Translations under genes and position numbers: made by a program
Source of the DNA: Ornithinimicrobium murale
Lineage (GTDB): Bacteria; Actinomycetota; Actinomycetes; Actinomycetales; Dermatophilaceae
Length of the DNA stretch: 64,000 nucleotides
NCBI RefSeq assembly: GCF_003352835.1
Contig: NZ_QLVD01000001.1
Location: forward strand, 142,210-206,209
Reading direction: 5' to 3'
Notes under the pieces: model-generated
The model's input: only the letters and a program-made list of their open reading frames with translations
Database searches by the model: none
Told to the model about the DNA's origin: nothing
Part shown: in pieces, positions 43,610 to 51,830 of the stretch
How the letters are laid out: each line of letters starts with the position of its first letter
Numbering within the stretch: the stretch's first letter is position 1

Positions 43610-44565
43610 GCACCCGCACAACCCAGACCCGCACAACCCAGACCCGCAAGACTCCGGGCAAGGGCACTTCCCCGGACCGGGTCGATGTCCGCAAGACCTA
43701 CAAGCTCTACATCGGCGGTGCCTTCCCCCGCTCCGAGTCCGGCCGCTCCTACGAGGTCTACACCACCGGCCGGAGCCCGAAGTTCCTGGCCAACGCCGCC
43801 CAGGGCTCACGCAAGGACGCCCGCGACGCCGTCGTGGCCGCCCGCAAGGCCCAGCCCGGTTGGGCCGGAGCCACCGCCTACAACCGCGGCCAGGTCCTCT
43901 ACCGCGTCGCCGAGGTCATGGAGTCCCGGCGCGCCCAGTTCGTCTCCGAGGTCCGGGCCGCCGAGGGACTCACCCCCACCCGCGCCGAGGCCACCGTCTC
44001 TGCCGCCATCGACCGCTGGGTCTGGTACGCCGGCTGGTCCGACAAGTACGCCCAGGTCCTCGGCGGCCTCAACCCCGTCGCCGGCCCGTTCTTCAACATC
44101 TCCGCCCCCGAACCCACCGGCGTCGTAGCCGCCCTGGCACCCCAATCCTCCTCCCTGCTCGGGCTGGTCTCCGTCCTCGCGCCGATCATCGTCTCCGGCA
44201 ACACCAGCGTCGTCCTTGCCTCCCAGGACCGCCCCGTCCCCGCGATCACCCTCGCCGAGGCCCTGGCCACCTCCGACGTCCCCGGCGGCGTAGTCAACCT
44301 GATCACCGGCCACACCGCCGAAATCGCCCCCTGGCTCGCCTCCCACCGCGACGTCAACGCCATCGACCTCACCGGCGCCGCCGACGTCGAAGGCCTCACC
44401 TGGGGCGACCTCGAGGCAACCGCCGCCACCAACCTCAAACGCGTGCTGCGCCCCGCAGGCACCACCGCCACCGCCACCGAACCAGACTTCACCACCGAAC
44501 CCGGCCTGGACCGACTCGAAGCCTTCCTGGAGACCAAGACCGTCTGGCACCCCAAAGGCCGCTGA
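43606..44565 (+). CDS. Half-length aldehyde dehydrogenase homologue (non-catalytic)
   Basis: A 319-residue protein with only the N-terminal, coenzyme-binding part of the aldehyde dehydrogenase fold: KLYIGGAFPRSESG, ARKAQPGWAGATAYNRGQVLYRVAEVME, the NISAPEPTGVVAALAPQ segment where other family members have the PWN loop, and PGGVVNLITGHTAEIAPWLA. It ends soon after the position of LELGGK, which is missing, as is the Cys domain. It is coupled to the full enzyme (GTGA overlap, AGGAG upstream), so it probably serves as a partner or regulator. The reading frame is clean, so this is not a decayed gene. Confidence 0.85.
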   Translation: MSTRTTQTRTTQTRKTPGKGTSPDRVDVRKTYKLYIGGAFPRSESGRSYEVYTTGRSPKFLANAAQGSRKDARDAVVAARKAQPGWAGATAYNRGQVLYRVAEVMESRRAQFVSEVRAAEGLTPTRAEATVSAAIDRWVWYAGWSDKYAQVLGGLNPVAGPFFNISAPEPTGVVAALAPQSSSLLGLVSVLAPIIVSGNTSVVLASQDRPVPAITLAEALATSDVPGGVVNLITGHTAEIAPWLASHRDVNAIDLTGAADVEGLTWGDLEATAATNLKRVLRPAGTTATATEPDFTTEPGLDRLEAFLETKTVWHPKGR

Positions 44566-44570
44566 CCAGG

Positions 44571-44771
44571 TCAGGGGGCCTCGGTGAGACGCTCCAGACG
44601 CTGGACGAGTGACTCACCTGGGCGCGGTGCTGTGCTCAGCGATGCCGCGCTGCTGGCGCTGGCGAGTTCGCGCTGCGCCGCGGCAAGTTCGAGCTCCGTG
44701 CCGTCCGGGAGCCGCACGCCGCTGCCCTCGGGCCGGGATGCGACCACAAGACGTCTCTCACCACCCAGCAA
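44571..44771 (-). CDS. Possible small protein of unknown function
   Basis: A 66-codon frame, starting with TTG, opposite and just beyond the ALDH pair: charged start, VRLPDGTELELAAAQREL, then an Ala/Ser-rich helix and LVQRLERLTE. Third positions are about three-quarters G/C, lower than real neighbours, and no ribosome site is clear. It may be a small gene, the remnant of one, or chance. Its upstream side runs toward repeat array C. Confidence 0.25.
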   Translation of the reverse strand: MLGGERRLVVASRPEGSGVRLPDGTELELAAAQRELASASSAASLSTAPRPGESLVQRLERLTEAP

Positions 44772-44858
44772 CGGCCTGTCATGCGATCTCGGTCCTGCAA
44801 GATTCGGGTCAGAGCCCGAAAACCGTCACACCGGAACCGCATGACACACGAGCAGACG

Positions 44859-45000
44859 GTGACGCGAGGCGCGGACGATGACGCGCGGACCTGACGGTGG
44901 GTGACGCGAGGCGCGGACGATGACGCGCGGCACTGACGGTGGGTGACGCGAGGCGCGGACGATGACGCGCGGCACTGACGGTGGGTAACGCGAGGTGCGG
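44859..45000. repeat. Three tandem 42-bp repeats plus a partial unit (array C)
   Basis: Units begin at 44859, 44901 and 44943, with a diverged partial copy from 44985. Each unit holds two related halves, one starting GTGACGCGAGGCGCGGACG and one starting ATGACGCGCGG. The array lies in the 595-bp gap between the ALDH pair and the ABC-F gene, ending about 60 bp before the ABC-F -10 box. The TGACGCG core also occurs in array B. Confidence 0.93.
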
Positions 45001-45063
45001 TGTTCCCCGGTCTCAGTGGAGCAGTGGGCCGAGAATTGGCTCGCCGGTCTCGGTGCTCACACG

Positions 45064-45069
45064 TATAGT
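45064..45069 (+). promoter_or_regulatory. -10 box (TATAGT) of the ABC-F leader
   Basis: TATAGT is the best -10 match in the region. No -35 at 16-19 bp is evident; an AT-rich patch (GAGAATTGG) lies near 45031, in a place where activators such as WhiB7 bind in relatives. Transcription is expected to start near 45076, on or just before the leader ATG. Confidence 0.6.
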
Positions 45070-45076
45070 CGGACAC

Positions 45077-45091
45077 ATGTGGATCTCCTGA
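45077..45091 (+). CDS. Putative four-codon leader peptide (MWIS) before the ABC-F gene
   Basis: ATGTGGATCTCCTGA begins 7 nt after TATAGT, so it would be translated from a leaderless end. Such mini-ORFs precede many resistance ABC-F and erm genes, where ribosome stalling by an antibiotic changes the downstream RNA fold. Only 4 codons, so it rests on position and context. Confidence 0.4.
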   Translation: MWIS

Positions 45092-45093
45092 AG

Positions 45094-45130
45094 CCGTCCT
45101 GCCGCGCCGTCACGCCGAGTCCTCGGACGG
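45094..45130 (+). promoter_or_regulatory. Possible attenuator with alternative hairpins
   Basis: GGACGG/GACGG at 45125-45130 can pair with CCGTCC at 45094-45099 or with CCGTC at 45107-45111, while CCGAG/CTCGG (45115-45126) forms a compact inner hairpin. The choices exclude each other. CTCC within the leader ORF can also pair with GGAG of the ABC-F ribosome site (45152-45155). Confidence 0.4.
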
Positions 45131-45160
45131 TTGCGGACCACCGCTTTCACGGGAGTTCCC

Positions 45161-46867
45161 ATGACCCAGCCAGCTGCACTGCATACCCCTGCCGTCTCCG
45201 GCGCCGATCACCTGCGCCTCGACGGCATCTCGCGCTCGTTCCCGGATCGCCGTGTCCTGACGGACGTCTCCTTCACCGTCTCCTCCGGTGAGGTCGCCTG
45301 CCTGATCGGTGAGAACGGCTCCGGCAAGTCGACCCTGCTGCGGATCGCCGCCGGCCGCGACGAGCCCGATGCGGGCGCCATCAGCGTGCCCGGCTCGGTC
45401 GGCCTGTTCCACCAGGAGCCGCCCTTCCCGCTCGACCTCACGATCGAGGGGGTGCTGGCCGACGCCACCGCCCCGGTGCGCCAGCTGGCCAGGCAGGTCG
45501 AGGTCGAGGGCCAGGCCATGGCCGCGGGTGATGCCGGCGCTGCAGAGCGACTGGAGCGGGCGATCGAGGCCGCCGAGCGCCACCACGCCTGGGGGCTGGA
45601 CCACCGCATCGACCGCGTGGTGTCCGGGCTCGGACTCGCTCACCTCCCCCGAGACCGACGGGCTGAGGCACTCTCTGGTGGACAGGTGTCCCGGTTGTCC
45701 CTGGCCTGGCTGCTGCTTCGCTCCCCCGACACCCTGCTGCTCGACGAACCCACCAACCACCTCGATGACGCGGCCAGCCAGGCGCTGGTGGGTCTGCTCC
45801 AGGGGTGGTCGGGCCCGGTGTTGCTGGCCAGCCACGACCGTGCGTTCCTCGATGAGGTCGGCACGACGCTGCTCGACCTGGACCCGGCACCACGACCGTT
45901 CGTCTCGGTCCGGCACGACACGGACTCCCCCGGCTCCGGCTTTGGGCTCACGAAGTTCTCCGGCCGCTACACCGACTATCTGCGGCACCGGCAGGACGAG
46001 CGGGAGCGCTGGGTGCGCCGGTTCCGGGACGAGCAGACCGAGCTTGCACGCCTCCGCCAGCGGGTGCGCGACGACCACACCGTCGGACGCCCAGACCGAC
46101 CCCCGCGGACCGAGGGCGGGATAGCCAAGAAGTTCTATGCCGACCGCAACGCCAAGGTGGTGGCACGTCGCGTCAACGACGCCGCGGCCGCGCTGGAGCG
46201 CCTCGAGCAGGACCAGGTGCGCAAGCCCCCGGCCCGGATGCGCTTTGTCGGGTTCGGTGGCACGGCAGCCTCGGATGCGCGCCCAGCTCCGGCGACCGGG
46301 CCGGTCCTCACCGCCACCGGTCTCGCCGTGACCCATCGGCTGTCCCCGACCTCTGTGTCACTGGGGGCACGCACCCGGCTGCTGGTCACCGGTGCCAATG
46401 GCTCGGGCAAGTCGACCCTCCTGTCCGTCCTGGCCGGGGAACTCGCGGCCGACGCGGGCTCGATCACCCGCCCCGACCGGCTGCGCGTCGCCCTGCTCAG
46501 CCAGGAACCGCTCCGGCGAGACCCGTCGCAGACGGTGCGCTCGGCATACGCCGCCGCAGTGGGCCTGGACCGGGCCGAGGGCACCCCACTGGCCACCTTC
46601 GGGCTGATCCCGGGTCGGGATGCCGATCGTCGGGTGGGCGCCCTCAGCGTGGGGCAGCGTCGCCGCCTGGACCTCGCTGTGCTACTGGCTGACCCGCCCG
46701 ATGTGCTGCTGCTGGACGAACCGACCAACCACCTGTCACTGCTCCTGGTCACCGAGTTGGAACAGTCCCTGCCGGACTATCCCGGGGCCGTCGTCGTCGC
46801 CAGCCACGACCGGTGGCTGCGCGAGGGCTGGACCGGGGAGCACCTCCACCTGGAAGGACACGCATGA
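45161..46867 (+). CDS. ABC-F family ATP-binding protein, antibiotic-resistance type
   Basis: A 568-residue soluble protein with two nucleotide-binding domains and no membrane part. NBD1: GENGSGKST (about 50-58), LSGGQ, LLLDEPTNHLD. The interdomain linker (about 316-352) is charged and helical (FYADRNAKVVARRVNDAAAALERLEQ). NBD2: GANGSGKST, LSVGQ, LLLDEPTNHLS. ABC-F proteins act on the ribosome; this form resembles actinobacterial macrolide/lincosamide/pleuromutilin protection factors. GGGAG precedes the ATG; a longer frame is not needed. The coupled acetyltransferase gene and leader suggest drug-inducible expression. Confidence 0.88.
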   Translation: MTQPAALHTPAVSGADHLRLDGISRSFPDRRVLTDVSFTVSSGEVACLIGENGSGKSTLLRIAAGRDEPDAGAISVPGSVGLFHQEPPFPLDLTIEGVLADATAPVRQLARQVEVEGQAMAAGDAGAAERLERAIEAAERHHAWGLDHRIDRVVSGLGLAHLPRDRRAEALSGGQVSRLSLAWLLLRSPDTLLLDEPTNHLDDAASQALVGLLQGWSGPVLLASHDRAFLDEVGTTLLDLDPAPRPFVSVRHDTDSPGSGFGLTKFSGRYTDYLRHRQDERERWVRRFRDEQTELARLRQRVRDDHTVGRPDRPPRTEGGIAKKFYADRNAKVVARRVNDAAAALERLEQDQVRKPPARMRFVGFGGTAASDARPAPATGPVLTATGLAVTHRLSPTSVSLGARTRLLVTGANGSGKSTLLSVLAGELAADAGSITRPDRLRVALLSQEPLRRDPSQTVRSAYAAAVGLDRAEGTPLATFGLIPGRDADRRVGALSVGQRRRLDLAVLLADPPDVLLLDEPTNHLSLLLVTELEQSLPDYPGAVVVASHDRWLREGWTGEHLHLEGHA

Positions 46868-47316
46868 CGATCACCATCATCCGCGGCAACGACCCGGAGG
46901 CGACCCGCCGGATCCTGGGCGCCCTGCCCGACTGGTTCGGCATCCCCTCGGCCAACGAGCACTACGTCACCGCCGCGGCCACCAAGGACTCCTACCTCGC
47001 GCAGGTCGAGGGCACCACCATGGGGGTGGCACTCGTGGATCGACACTTCCCGGTGACCGCCGAGATCCACCTCATTGCCGTCGCCCCCGAGCACCACGGC
47101 ACGGGAGCCGGCTCAGCCCTGGTGGCCGCCATCGAGCAGGACCTGCGCGACGACGGTGTCCGGTTGCTGGAGGTCAAGACCGTCGGGGAGTCCTACGAGG
47201 ATCAGGGATATGCCGCCACGCGGGCCTTCTATGCCGCCCGCGACTTCCTGCCGCTCGAGGAGTTCCAGGGCCTCGACTGGGACGGGCCGAGCCTGCTCAT
47301 GGTCAAGCCGCTCTGA
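46864..47316 (+). CDS. GNAT-family N-acetyltransferase
   Basis: A 150-residue acetyltransferase: strand 4 and pyrophosphate loop in LIAVAPEHHGTGAGSALVAAIEQ (motif A near 78-100), then a C-terminal ARDFLPLEEFQGLDW typical of the fold. The substrate is unknown. The ATG overlaps the ABC-F stop (ATGA), so it is translated with it; the pairing suggests a joint role in drug tolerance, but an unrelated function is possible. Confidence 0.85.
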   Translation: MTITIIRGNDPEATRRILGALPDWFGIPSANEHYVTAAATKDSYLAQVEGTTMGVALVDRHFPVTAEIHLIAVAPEHHGTGAGSALVAAIEQDLRDDGVRLLEVKTVGESYEDQGYAATRAFYAARDFLPLEEFQGLDWDGPSLLMVKPL

Positions 47317-47373
47317 CCCCATCCCGGGCCAGGACGACGTGGGCCGTCCGGCGCTCGTCGGTGACCGCCACGG

Positions 47374-48666
47374 TCAGTCGGCCGAGACCCGGTCCATGAT
47401 CAGCGGGGTCGGGACGTGCGCCCCGGCGGTGGAGATCTCCCAGGCACCGTCCAGCGCCTCGTGGGCCCGCGAGAAGCGCTCCGGGGTGTCAGTATGCAGG
47501 GTCAGCAGCGGCTGCCCCGCGGTGACCGTGTCACCCGGCTTGGCGTGCAGCTCGACACCGGCACCGGCCTGCACCAGGTCCTCCTTGCGGGCACGTCCGG
47601 CCCCCAGCCGCCAGGCTGCGACACCGACCTGGAGCGCGTCGAGGCGGGTCAGCACACCGTCCGCCCCGGCGGTGATCTGCTGCGTTTCCTGGGCCACCGG
47701 GAGCGCCGCCTCCGGGTCCCCACCCTGCGCGGAGATCATGGCCCGCCAGACGTCCATGGCCCGACCGTCGGCGAGGGCATCGGCCGGATCGACGTCGTCG
47801 ACGCCCGCGGCGACGAGCATCTCGCGCGCCAGTGCCACCGTGAGCTCGACCACGTCTGCGGGTCCCCCACCGGCCAGCACCTCGACGCTCTCGCGCACCT
47901 CGAGTGCGTTGCCCGCCGTCAGCCCCAGCGGCGTGGACATGTCGGTGAGCAGGGCGACCGTGCGCACGCCGGCGTCGGTGCCGAGGCCGACCATGGTGCG
48001 GGCCAGCTCGCCGGCCTGCGCGGCATCCTTCATGAAGGCACCGGAGCCGACCTTGACGTCGAGCACCAGCGCACCGGTCCCCTCGGCGATCTTCTTGCTC
48101 ATGATCGAGGAGGCGATCAGCGGGATCGCCTCGACCGTGCCGGTCACATCACGCAGCGCATAGAGCCTCTTGTCCGCCGGGGCCAGTCCCGCACCGGCGG
48201 CACAGATGACCGCCCCGATGGCCTCCAGCTGGGTCAGCATGTCCTGGTTGGACAGGTCGGCCTGCCAGCCGGGGATCGCCTCGAGCTTGTCGAGGGTGCC
48301 ACCGGTGTGCCCGAGTCCGCGGCCGGACAGTTGCGGGACCGCCACACCACAGGCGGCCACCAGCGGTGCCAGCGGCAGGGTGATCTTGTCGCCGACCCCG
48401 CCGGTGGAGTGCTTGTCCGCGGTGGGACGGCTCAGCGCGGAGAAGTCCATCCGCTCCCCCGAGGCGATCATCGCCGCGGTCCAGTCGCTGATCTCGCGGC
48501 GATCCATGCCGTTGAGCAGGATCGCCATCGCGAGCGCGGCCATCTGCTCGTCGGCGATCACGCCACGGGTATAGGCATCGATGGTCCAGGCGATCTGCTC
48601 GCCGGACAGCTCGTGCCGGTCGCGCTTGGCCCGGATGATGTCAACGGCGTCGAAGTTCTCACTCAC
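47374..48666 (-). CDS. deoA: Thymidine phosphorylase
   Basis: A 430-residue pyrimidine nucleoside phosphorylase converting thymidine plus phosphate to thymine and deoxyribose-1-P. Seen: phosphate site KHSTGGVGDK (85-94), LSGRGLGHTGGTLDKLEAI, the LYALRDVTGTVEAIPLIASSIMSKK block and LDVKVGSGAFMK. It is dimeric and cytoplasmic. The GTG start is adjacent to GGAGGG. The deoxyribose-1-P made here would feed a mutase and then deoC. It converges with the GNAT gene. Confidence 0.95.
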   Translation of the reverse strand: MSENFDAVDIIRAKRDRHELSGEQIAWTIDAYTRGVIADEQMAALAMAILLNGMDRREISDWTAAMIASGERMDFSALSRPTADKHSTGGVGDKITLPLAPLVAACGVAVPQLSGRGLGHTGGTLDKLEAIPGWQADLSNQDMLTQLEAIGAVICAAGAGLAPADKRLYALRDVTGTVEAIPLIASSIMSKKIAEGTGALVLDVKVGSGAFMKDAAQAGELARTMVGLGTDAGVRTVALLTDMSTPLGLTAGNALEVRESVEVLAGGGPADVVELTVALAREMLVAAGVDDVDPADALADGRAMDVWRAMISAQGGDPEAALPVAQETQQITAGADGVLTRLDALQVGVAAWRLGAGRARKEDLVQAGAGVELHAKPGDTVTAGQPLLTLHTDTPERFSRAHEALDGAWEISTAGAHVPTPLIMDRVSAD

Positions 48667-48789
48667 CCCTCCATCCAACAGCAATCGGTCGCGTTTGGGG
48701 GCCCCGGCGCGACATCTGCCCCGGCACGCCACGCGGTCAGGAGATCCGCGCCACCCTGCCACGGTTGGTTGTTCCCACAAGTTCGACGT

Positions 48790-48795
48790 TAGAGT
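48790..48795 (+). promoter_or_regulatory. -10 box (TAGAGT) of the MarR-like gene
   Basis: TAGAGT ends 7 nt before the ATG. A short inverted repeat, TTGT-TCCC-ACAA, at 48769-48780 overlaps the -35 region and could be an operator for self-repression. Confidence 0.5.
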
Positions 48796-48802
48796 GTGCC
48801 CC

Positions 48803-49321
48803 ATGACCACGCGCGAGCCCGACGAGCCACAGTGGCTGGACCATGAGCAGCTCACGGTGTGGGTGCGCATCGTCACCGTCCTGGAACTGTTGCCCGCCCA
48901 GCTCGACTCGCACCTGCGTCAGGTGGCCGGGCTGACCTACTTCGACTACTACGTGCTGGCCATGCTCTCCGAGGCCCCCGACAGAACCCTGCCGATGAGC
49001 GCGCTCGCAGCCCGCACCAACGCCACCCTCCCCCGCCTCTCCCACGTCGCGCGTCGGCTGGAGGAGCGGGGCCTGCTGGAGCGGACCCCGTCACCGCAGG
49101 ACCGTCGCGTCACGATCGGACGGTTGACCGTGTCCGGGTGGGACCTGGTTGTGGCCACCGCCCCCGAGCACGTGGCCCAGGTGCGCGGGCTGGTCTTCGA
49201 CGCCCTCAGTCAGGAGCAGGTGTCCGAGTTGGCCGACATCACCGAGCGCCTGGTGGGTGTCCTGGATCCGGAGGGACGGATGAGCGTTCCCTACCTGCAA
49301 CCGGGCACCGACCCCGAGTGA
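48803..49321 (+). CDS. MarR-family transcriptional regulator
   Basis: A 172-residue winged-helix protein: LTYFDYYVLAMLSEAPDRTLPMSALAARTNATLPRLSHVARRLEERGLLERTPSPQDRRVT, the MarR HTH and wing with the usual DxR motif (QDRR). The N- and C-terminal helices would form the dimer. It is divergent from deoA and just upstream of the cdd/importer region, so it could control nucleoside genes or respond to small aromatic drugs. Ligand unknown. Leaderless start inferred from TAGAGT. Confidence 0.9.
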   Translation: MTTREPDEPQWLDHEQLTVWVRIVTVLELLPAQLDSHLRQVAGLTYFDYYVLAMLSEAPDRTLPMSALAARTNATLPRLSHVARRLEERGLLERTPSPQDRRVTIGRLTVSGWDLVVATAPEHVAQVRGLVFDALSQEQVSELADITERLVGVLDPEGRMSVPYLQPGTDPE

Positions 49322-49415
49322 GTCCCCGATCCGGCCGTATGCCGAGGGGCCGGGTCCGCGGGTCAGGTCGCCGTGGGTGCCGGAGACCGGGAGACGGGTG
49401 TGCGATCCTGTGCCG

Positions 49416-50099
49416 GTGAATCTCGCCCAGGCCATGAAGCAGATCGTCCCCGCCGTGCAGGACCTCAAGCGCCGTTCGCTGACCCAGCGCGGTGGGGAGA
49501 CGACCATGCCACCGTCCCTGATCGCCCTCCGGGAGGATCGGGTGCTCACCGTGGTCACGGCCCCCCGCCTGACGGCAGTGGTCGCCTGCGCCCAGACGCT
49601 GGCCATCGGCCTGGACCCCCAGATGCTGGTCATCGCCGCTCAGGTGAACCTCCCTGGGCGCGAGCAGAGTGAGGACCTGCCCGCCCAGACGGCTGGCGAG
49701 GGCATGGCCTACACCACCTTCAACCGCGACAAGCAGGCCAGCCTGGCGGTGCAGCGCTACCTGGTGCGGGAGGGTGAGGTGTCCTTCGGGCCGCCGGAGC
49801 GCGGCCGACCCGACGACCGGACGCTGATGGACGAGTTGGCCCGGGCGATGAGCCAGGCCGCCCTCGACCCGACGAAGGTCGCCCGCACGGAGGACGTCCC
49901 GGCTCAGGAGGGCGCGACGCCGACCTTCCTCCCCGAGGCCCAGGGCCGCCTCGCCATCGATGCCGGGACGGTCAGGACGGCCTACGACAAGGTCAAGGGC
50001 ATTGGCGGCACGGCCCTGTTCGTCGCCGCGGACGGCGCCCACGCCACCCGCATGCTCGCCGCCGGCCTGCCACAGGAGTGCCTGCTCGGCGGCGACTGA
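49416..50099 (+). CDS. Conserved-looking protein of unknown function
   Basis: A 227-residue soluble protein with no signal or membrane segment. It shows a mixed alpha/beta pattern (LREDRVLTVVTAPRLTAVVACAQTLAIGLDPQMLVIAAQVNL), a central GEGMAYTTFNRDKQASLAVQRY stretch and a last IGGTALFVAADGAHATRMLAAG. I recognise no family. The GTG start is 6 nt after GATCCT. Its stop TGA is directly followed by the stop of cdd on the other strand (TGATCA), so the genes end back to back. Confidence 0.7.
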   Translation: MNLAQAMKQIVPAVQDLKRRSLTQRGGETTMPPSLIALREDRVLTVVTAPRLTAVVACAQTLAIGLDPQMLVIAAQVNLPGREQSEDLPAQTAGEGMAYTTFNRDKQASLAVQRYLVREGEVSFGPPERGRPDDRTLMDELARAMSQAALDPTKVARTEDVPAQEGATPTFLPEAQGRLAIDAGTVRTAYDKVKGIGGTALFVAADGAHATRMLAAGLPQECLLGGD

Positions 50100-50498
50100 T
50101 CAGCGCTGCAGGTCCTCGGCCCCGAACGCCTGGGGCAGGACCTGCGACATCGGCAGGACCCCCTCGGGGGTCGCCAGCAGGCACTCGGCTCCGCCGTGCT
50201 CCCAGATGAGCTGGCGGCAGCGGCCGCAGGGCATGATCGTCTCGCCGGCCCGGTTCACGCAGGACACGGCCACGAGTCGGCCGCCCCCGGTCGCGACGAG
50301 CTCGGACACCATGCCGCACTCGGCACAGAGCGCGACGCCCAGGGCGGCGTTCTCCACGTTGCATCCGCCGACCATGCGGCCATCGTCGACCAGTCCGGCG
50401 ACACCGACCGGATAGTTCGAGTAGGGCGCGTAGGCGCGCTCCATCAGCTCGGTCGCTCGCGCCTGGAGCGCGGACCAGTCGATCTCAGGAGAAGTCAT
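50100..50498 (-). CDS. cdd: Cytidine deaminase
   Basis: A 132-residue tetrameric-type enzyme turning (deoxy)cytidine into (deoxy)uridine. Zinc motifs: CNVENAALGVALCAE (Cys58, catalytic Glu60) and PCGRC (Cys91, Cys94). A second cysteine at 61 replaces the usual Arg of CAER; this is a minor departure. It is the last gene of the importer operon, 9 bp after the permease, so imported cytidine can be deaminated at once. Confidence 0.95.
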   Translation of the reverse strand: MTSPEIDWSALQARATELMERAYAPYSNYPVGVAGLVDDGRMVGGCNVENAALGVALCAECGMVSELVATGGGRLVAVSCVNRAGETIMPCGRCRQLIWEHGGAECLLATPEGVLPMSQVLPQAFGAEDLQR

Positions 50499-50507
50499 CG
50501 TGCCACC

Positions 50508-51830
50508 TCACTTGGAGTAGGGGACGCCATTGGAGGCAGGCGGGCGCACCCGACCGACCAGCCCGGCGACCGCAAAGATCGTAATGACATAGGGCAGCAT
50601 CGCCAGAATCTGGGAGGGCATCGGCGAACCGATGGTCCCCAGGACGTTGCCAAGGTTCTTGGAGAAGCCGAACAGCAGGGCGGCCACCAGGGCACCGGTC
50701 GGGTTCCATTTGCCCAGGATCATCGCCGCGAGCGCGATGAACCCGTTGCCGGCGGACATTTCGCGTCCGAAGGCCAAGCCGCTGCCGACGGTGAAGAACG
50801 CCCCACCCAGGCCCGCGATGGCTCCGCCGAGGATGGTGTTCCAGACTCGACGCTTGTTGACCTGGATACCGACGGTGTCCGCGGCCTTGGGGTGCTCACC
50901 GACGGCGCGCGTGCGCAACCCCCACCGGCTCCGGAACAGCATGATCTGCAGGATGATCACGGCGGCGTACATCAGATAGACCAGGATGCTCTGCCGGAAG
51001 AGCACCGGACCGATGATCGGGATCTGGCTCAACAGCGGGATCTCGATGACCCCGAGGGGCTGACGCGCGTTCCAGGTCTCCCGGTTGTCGGCCAGCAGGG
51101 TGGAGAAGAAGAAGCTGGTCAGTCCCAGGATCAGGGTGTTGAGCACCACCCCGATGATGATCTGGTTGACCTGGTACTTGACGGCGAACCAAGCCAGCAG
51201 GGCACCGACCATGGCACCTGCGATCGGCGCCGCCACCAGCCCCAGATAGGGCTGCGTGGCCAGCGAGGCGACCACCGCCGCGGCAAAGGCACCGAAGAGC
51301 AGTTGCCCCTCAATCGCGATATTGATGACGCCCGAGCGCTCACAGACCACGCCCGACATCGCGCCGAAGATCAGCGGGACCGACAGTGCCAGCGCTCCGG
51401 CCAGCAACGAGGTCACCGGGATCACGGAGGTCTTGCCCGCGCCTGCCCAGGTCAGGAAGGCCGCGACGAAGGCCAGACCCACCGCGATGTGCAGCCAGAC
51501 CGGGATCGTCCTGCGAGCGGCGGTCAGCACGTACGCGTAACCGGTGGCACCGGTGATCAGGACCGTGAGCACGATGATCGTCAGCAGCGACGGGACGCTG
51601 AAGTTCGGGATCGTGAACCACTGGTCGCCATAACGCGACTGGAACTCGGTCGTCTGGCTCCAGACCCCCTCCCGACGGAGCAGCGTGCCGACGAGCCCGA
51701 GCAGCGCGAAGACGACCAGGACGGCGTAGATGACCGGGATCCGGTAGGAGATCTTCCCCAGGACGGCCCCGTCGGCGGGCACATCCCCGGTAGGCGTTCC
51801 GGCTGTCACGGGCACGACTGGCGTGGTCAT
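50508..51830 (-). CDS. Nucleoside ABC transporter permease (second subunit)
   Basis: A 440-residue BPD-type permease of the BMP/nucleoside importer family (like B. subtilis NupQ). About ten helices, including the conserved GAMSGVVCERSGVINIAIEGQLLFGAFAAAVVA and FIALAAMILGKWNPTGALVAALLFGFS. The long N-terminal part contains an additional helix and a 100-residue extracytoplasmic or loop region. The start overlaps the preceding permease stop (ATGA), so both are made together. Confidence 0.92.
   Translation of the reverse strand: MTTPVVPVTAGTPTGDVPADGAVLGKISYRIPVIYAVLVVFALLGLVGTLLRREGVWSQTTEFQSRYGDQWFTIPNFSVPSLLTIIVLTVLITGATGYAYVLTAARRTIPVWLHIAVGLAFVAAFLTWAGAGKTSVIPVTSLLAGALALSVPLIFGAMSGVVCERSGVINIAIEGQLLFGAFAAAVVASLATQPYLGLVAAPIAGAMVGALLAWFAVKYQVNQIIIGVVLNTLILGLTSFFFSTLLADNRETWNARQPLGVIEIPLLSQIPIIGPVLFRQSILVYLMYAAVIILQIMLFRSRWGLRTRAVGEHPKAADTVGIQVNKRRVWNTILGGAIAGLGGAFFTVGSGLAFGREMSAGNGFIALAAMILGKWNPTGALVAALLFGFSKNLGNVLGTIGSPMPSQILAMLPYVITIFAVAGLVGRVRPPASNGVPYSK

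Noticed and set aside
47317..47373. Terminator between the GNAT gene and deoA
   Set aside because: Only 5-bp stems (for example TGACC/GGTCA) can form; too weak to call.
47416..48792. 458-codon plus-strand frame
   Set aside because: Antisense to deoA, which has all thymidine phosphorylase motifs.
50097..50102. TGATCA as a regulatory site
   Set aside because: It is just the abutting stop codons of two converging genes.
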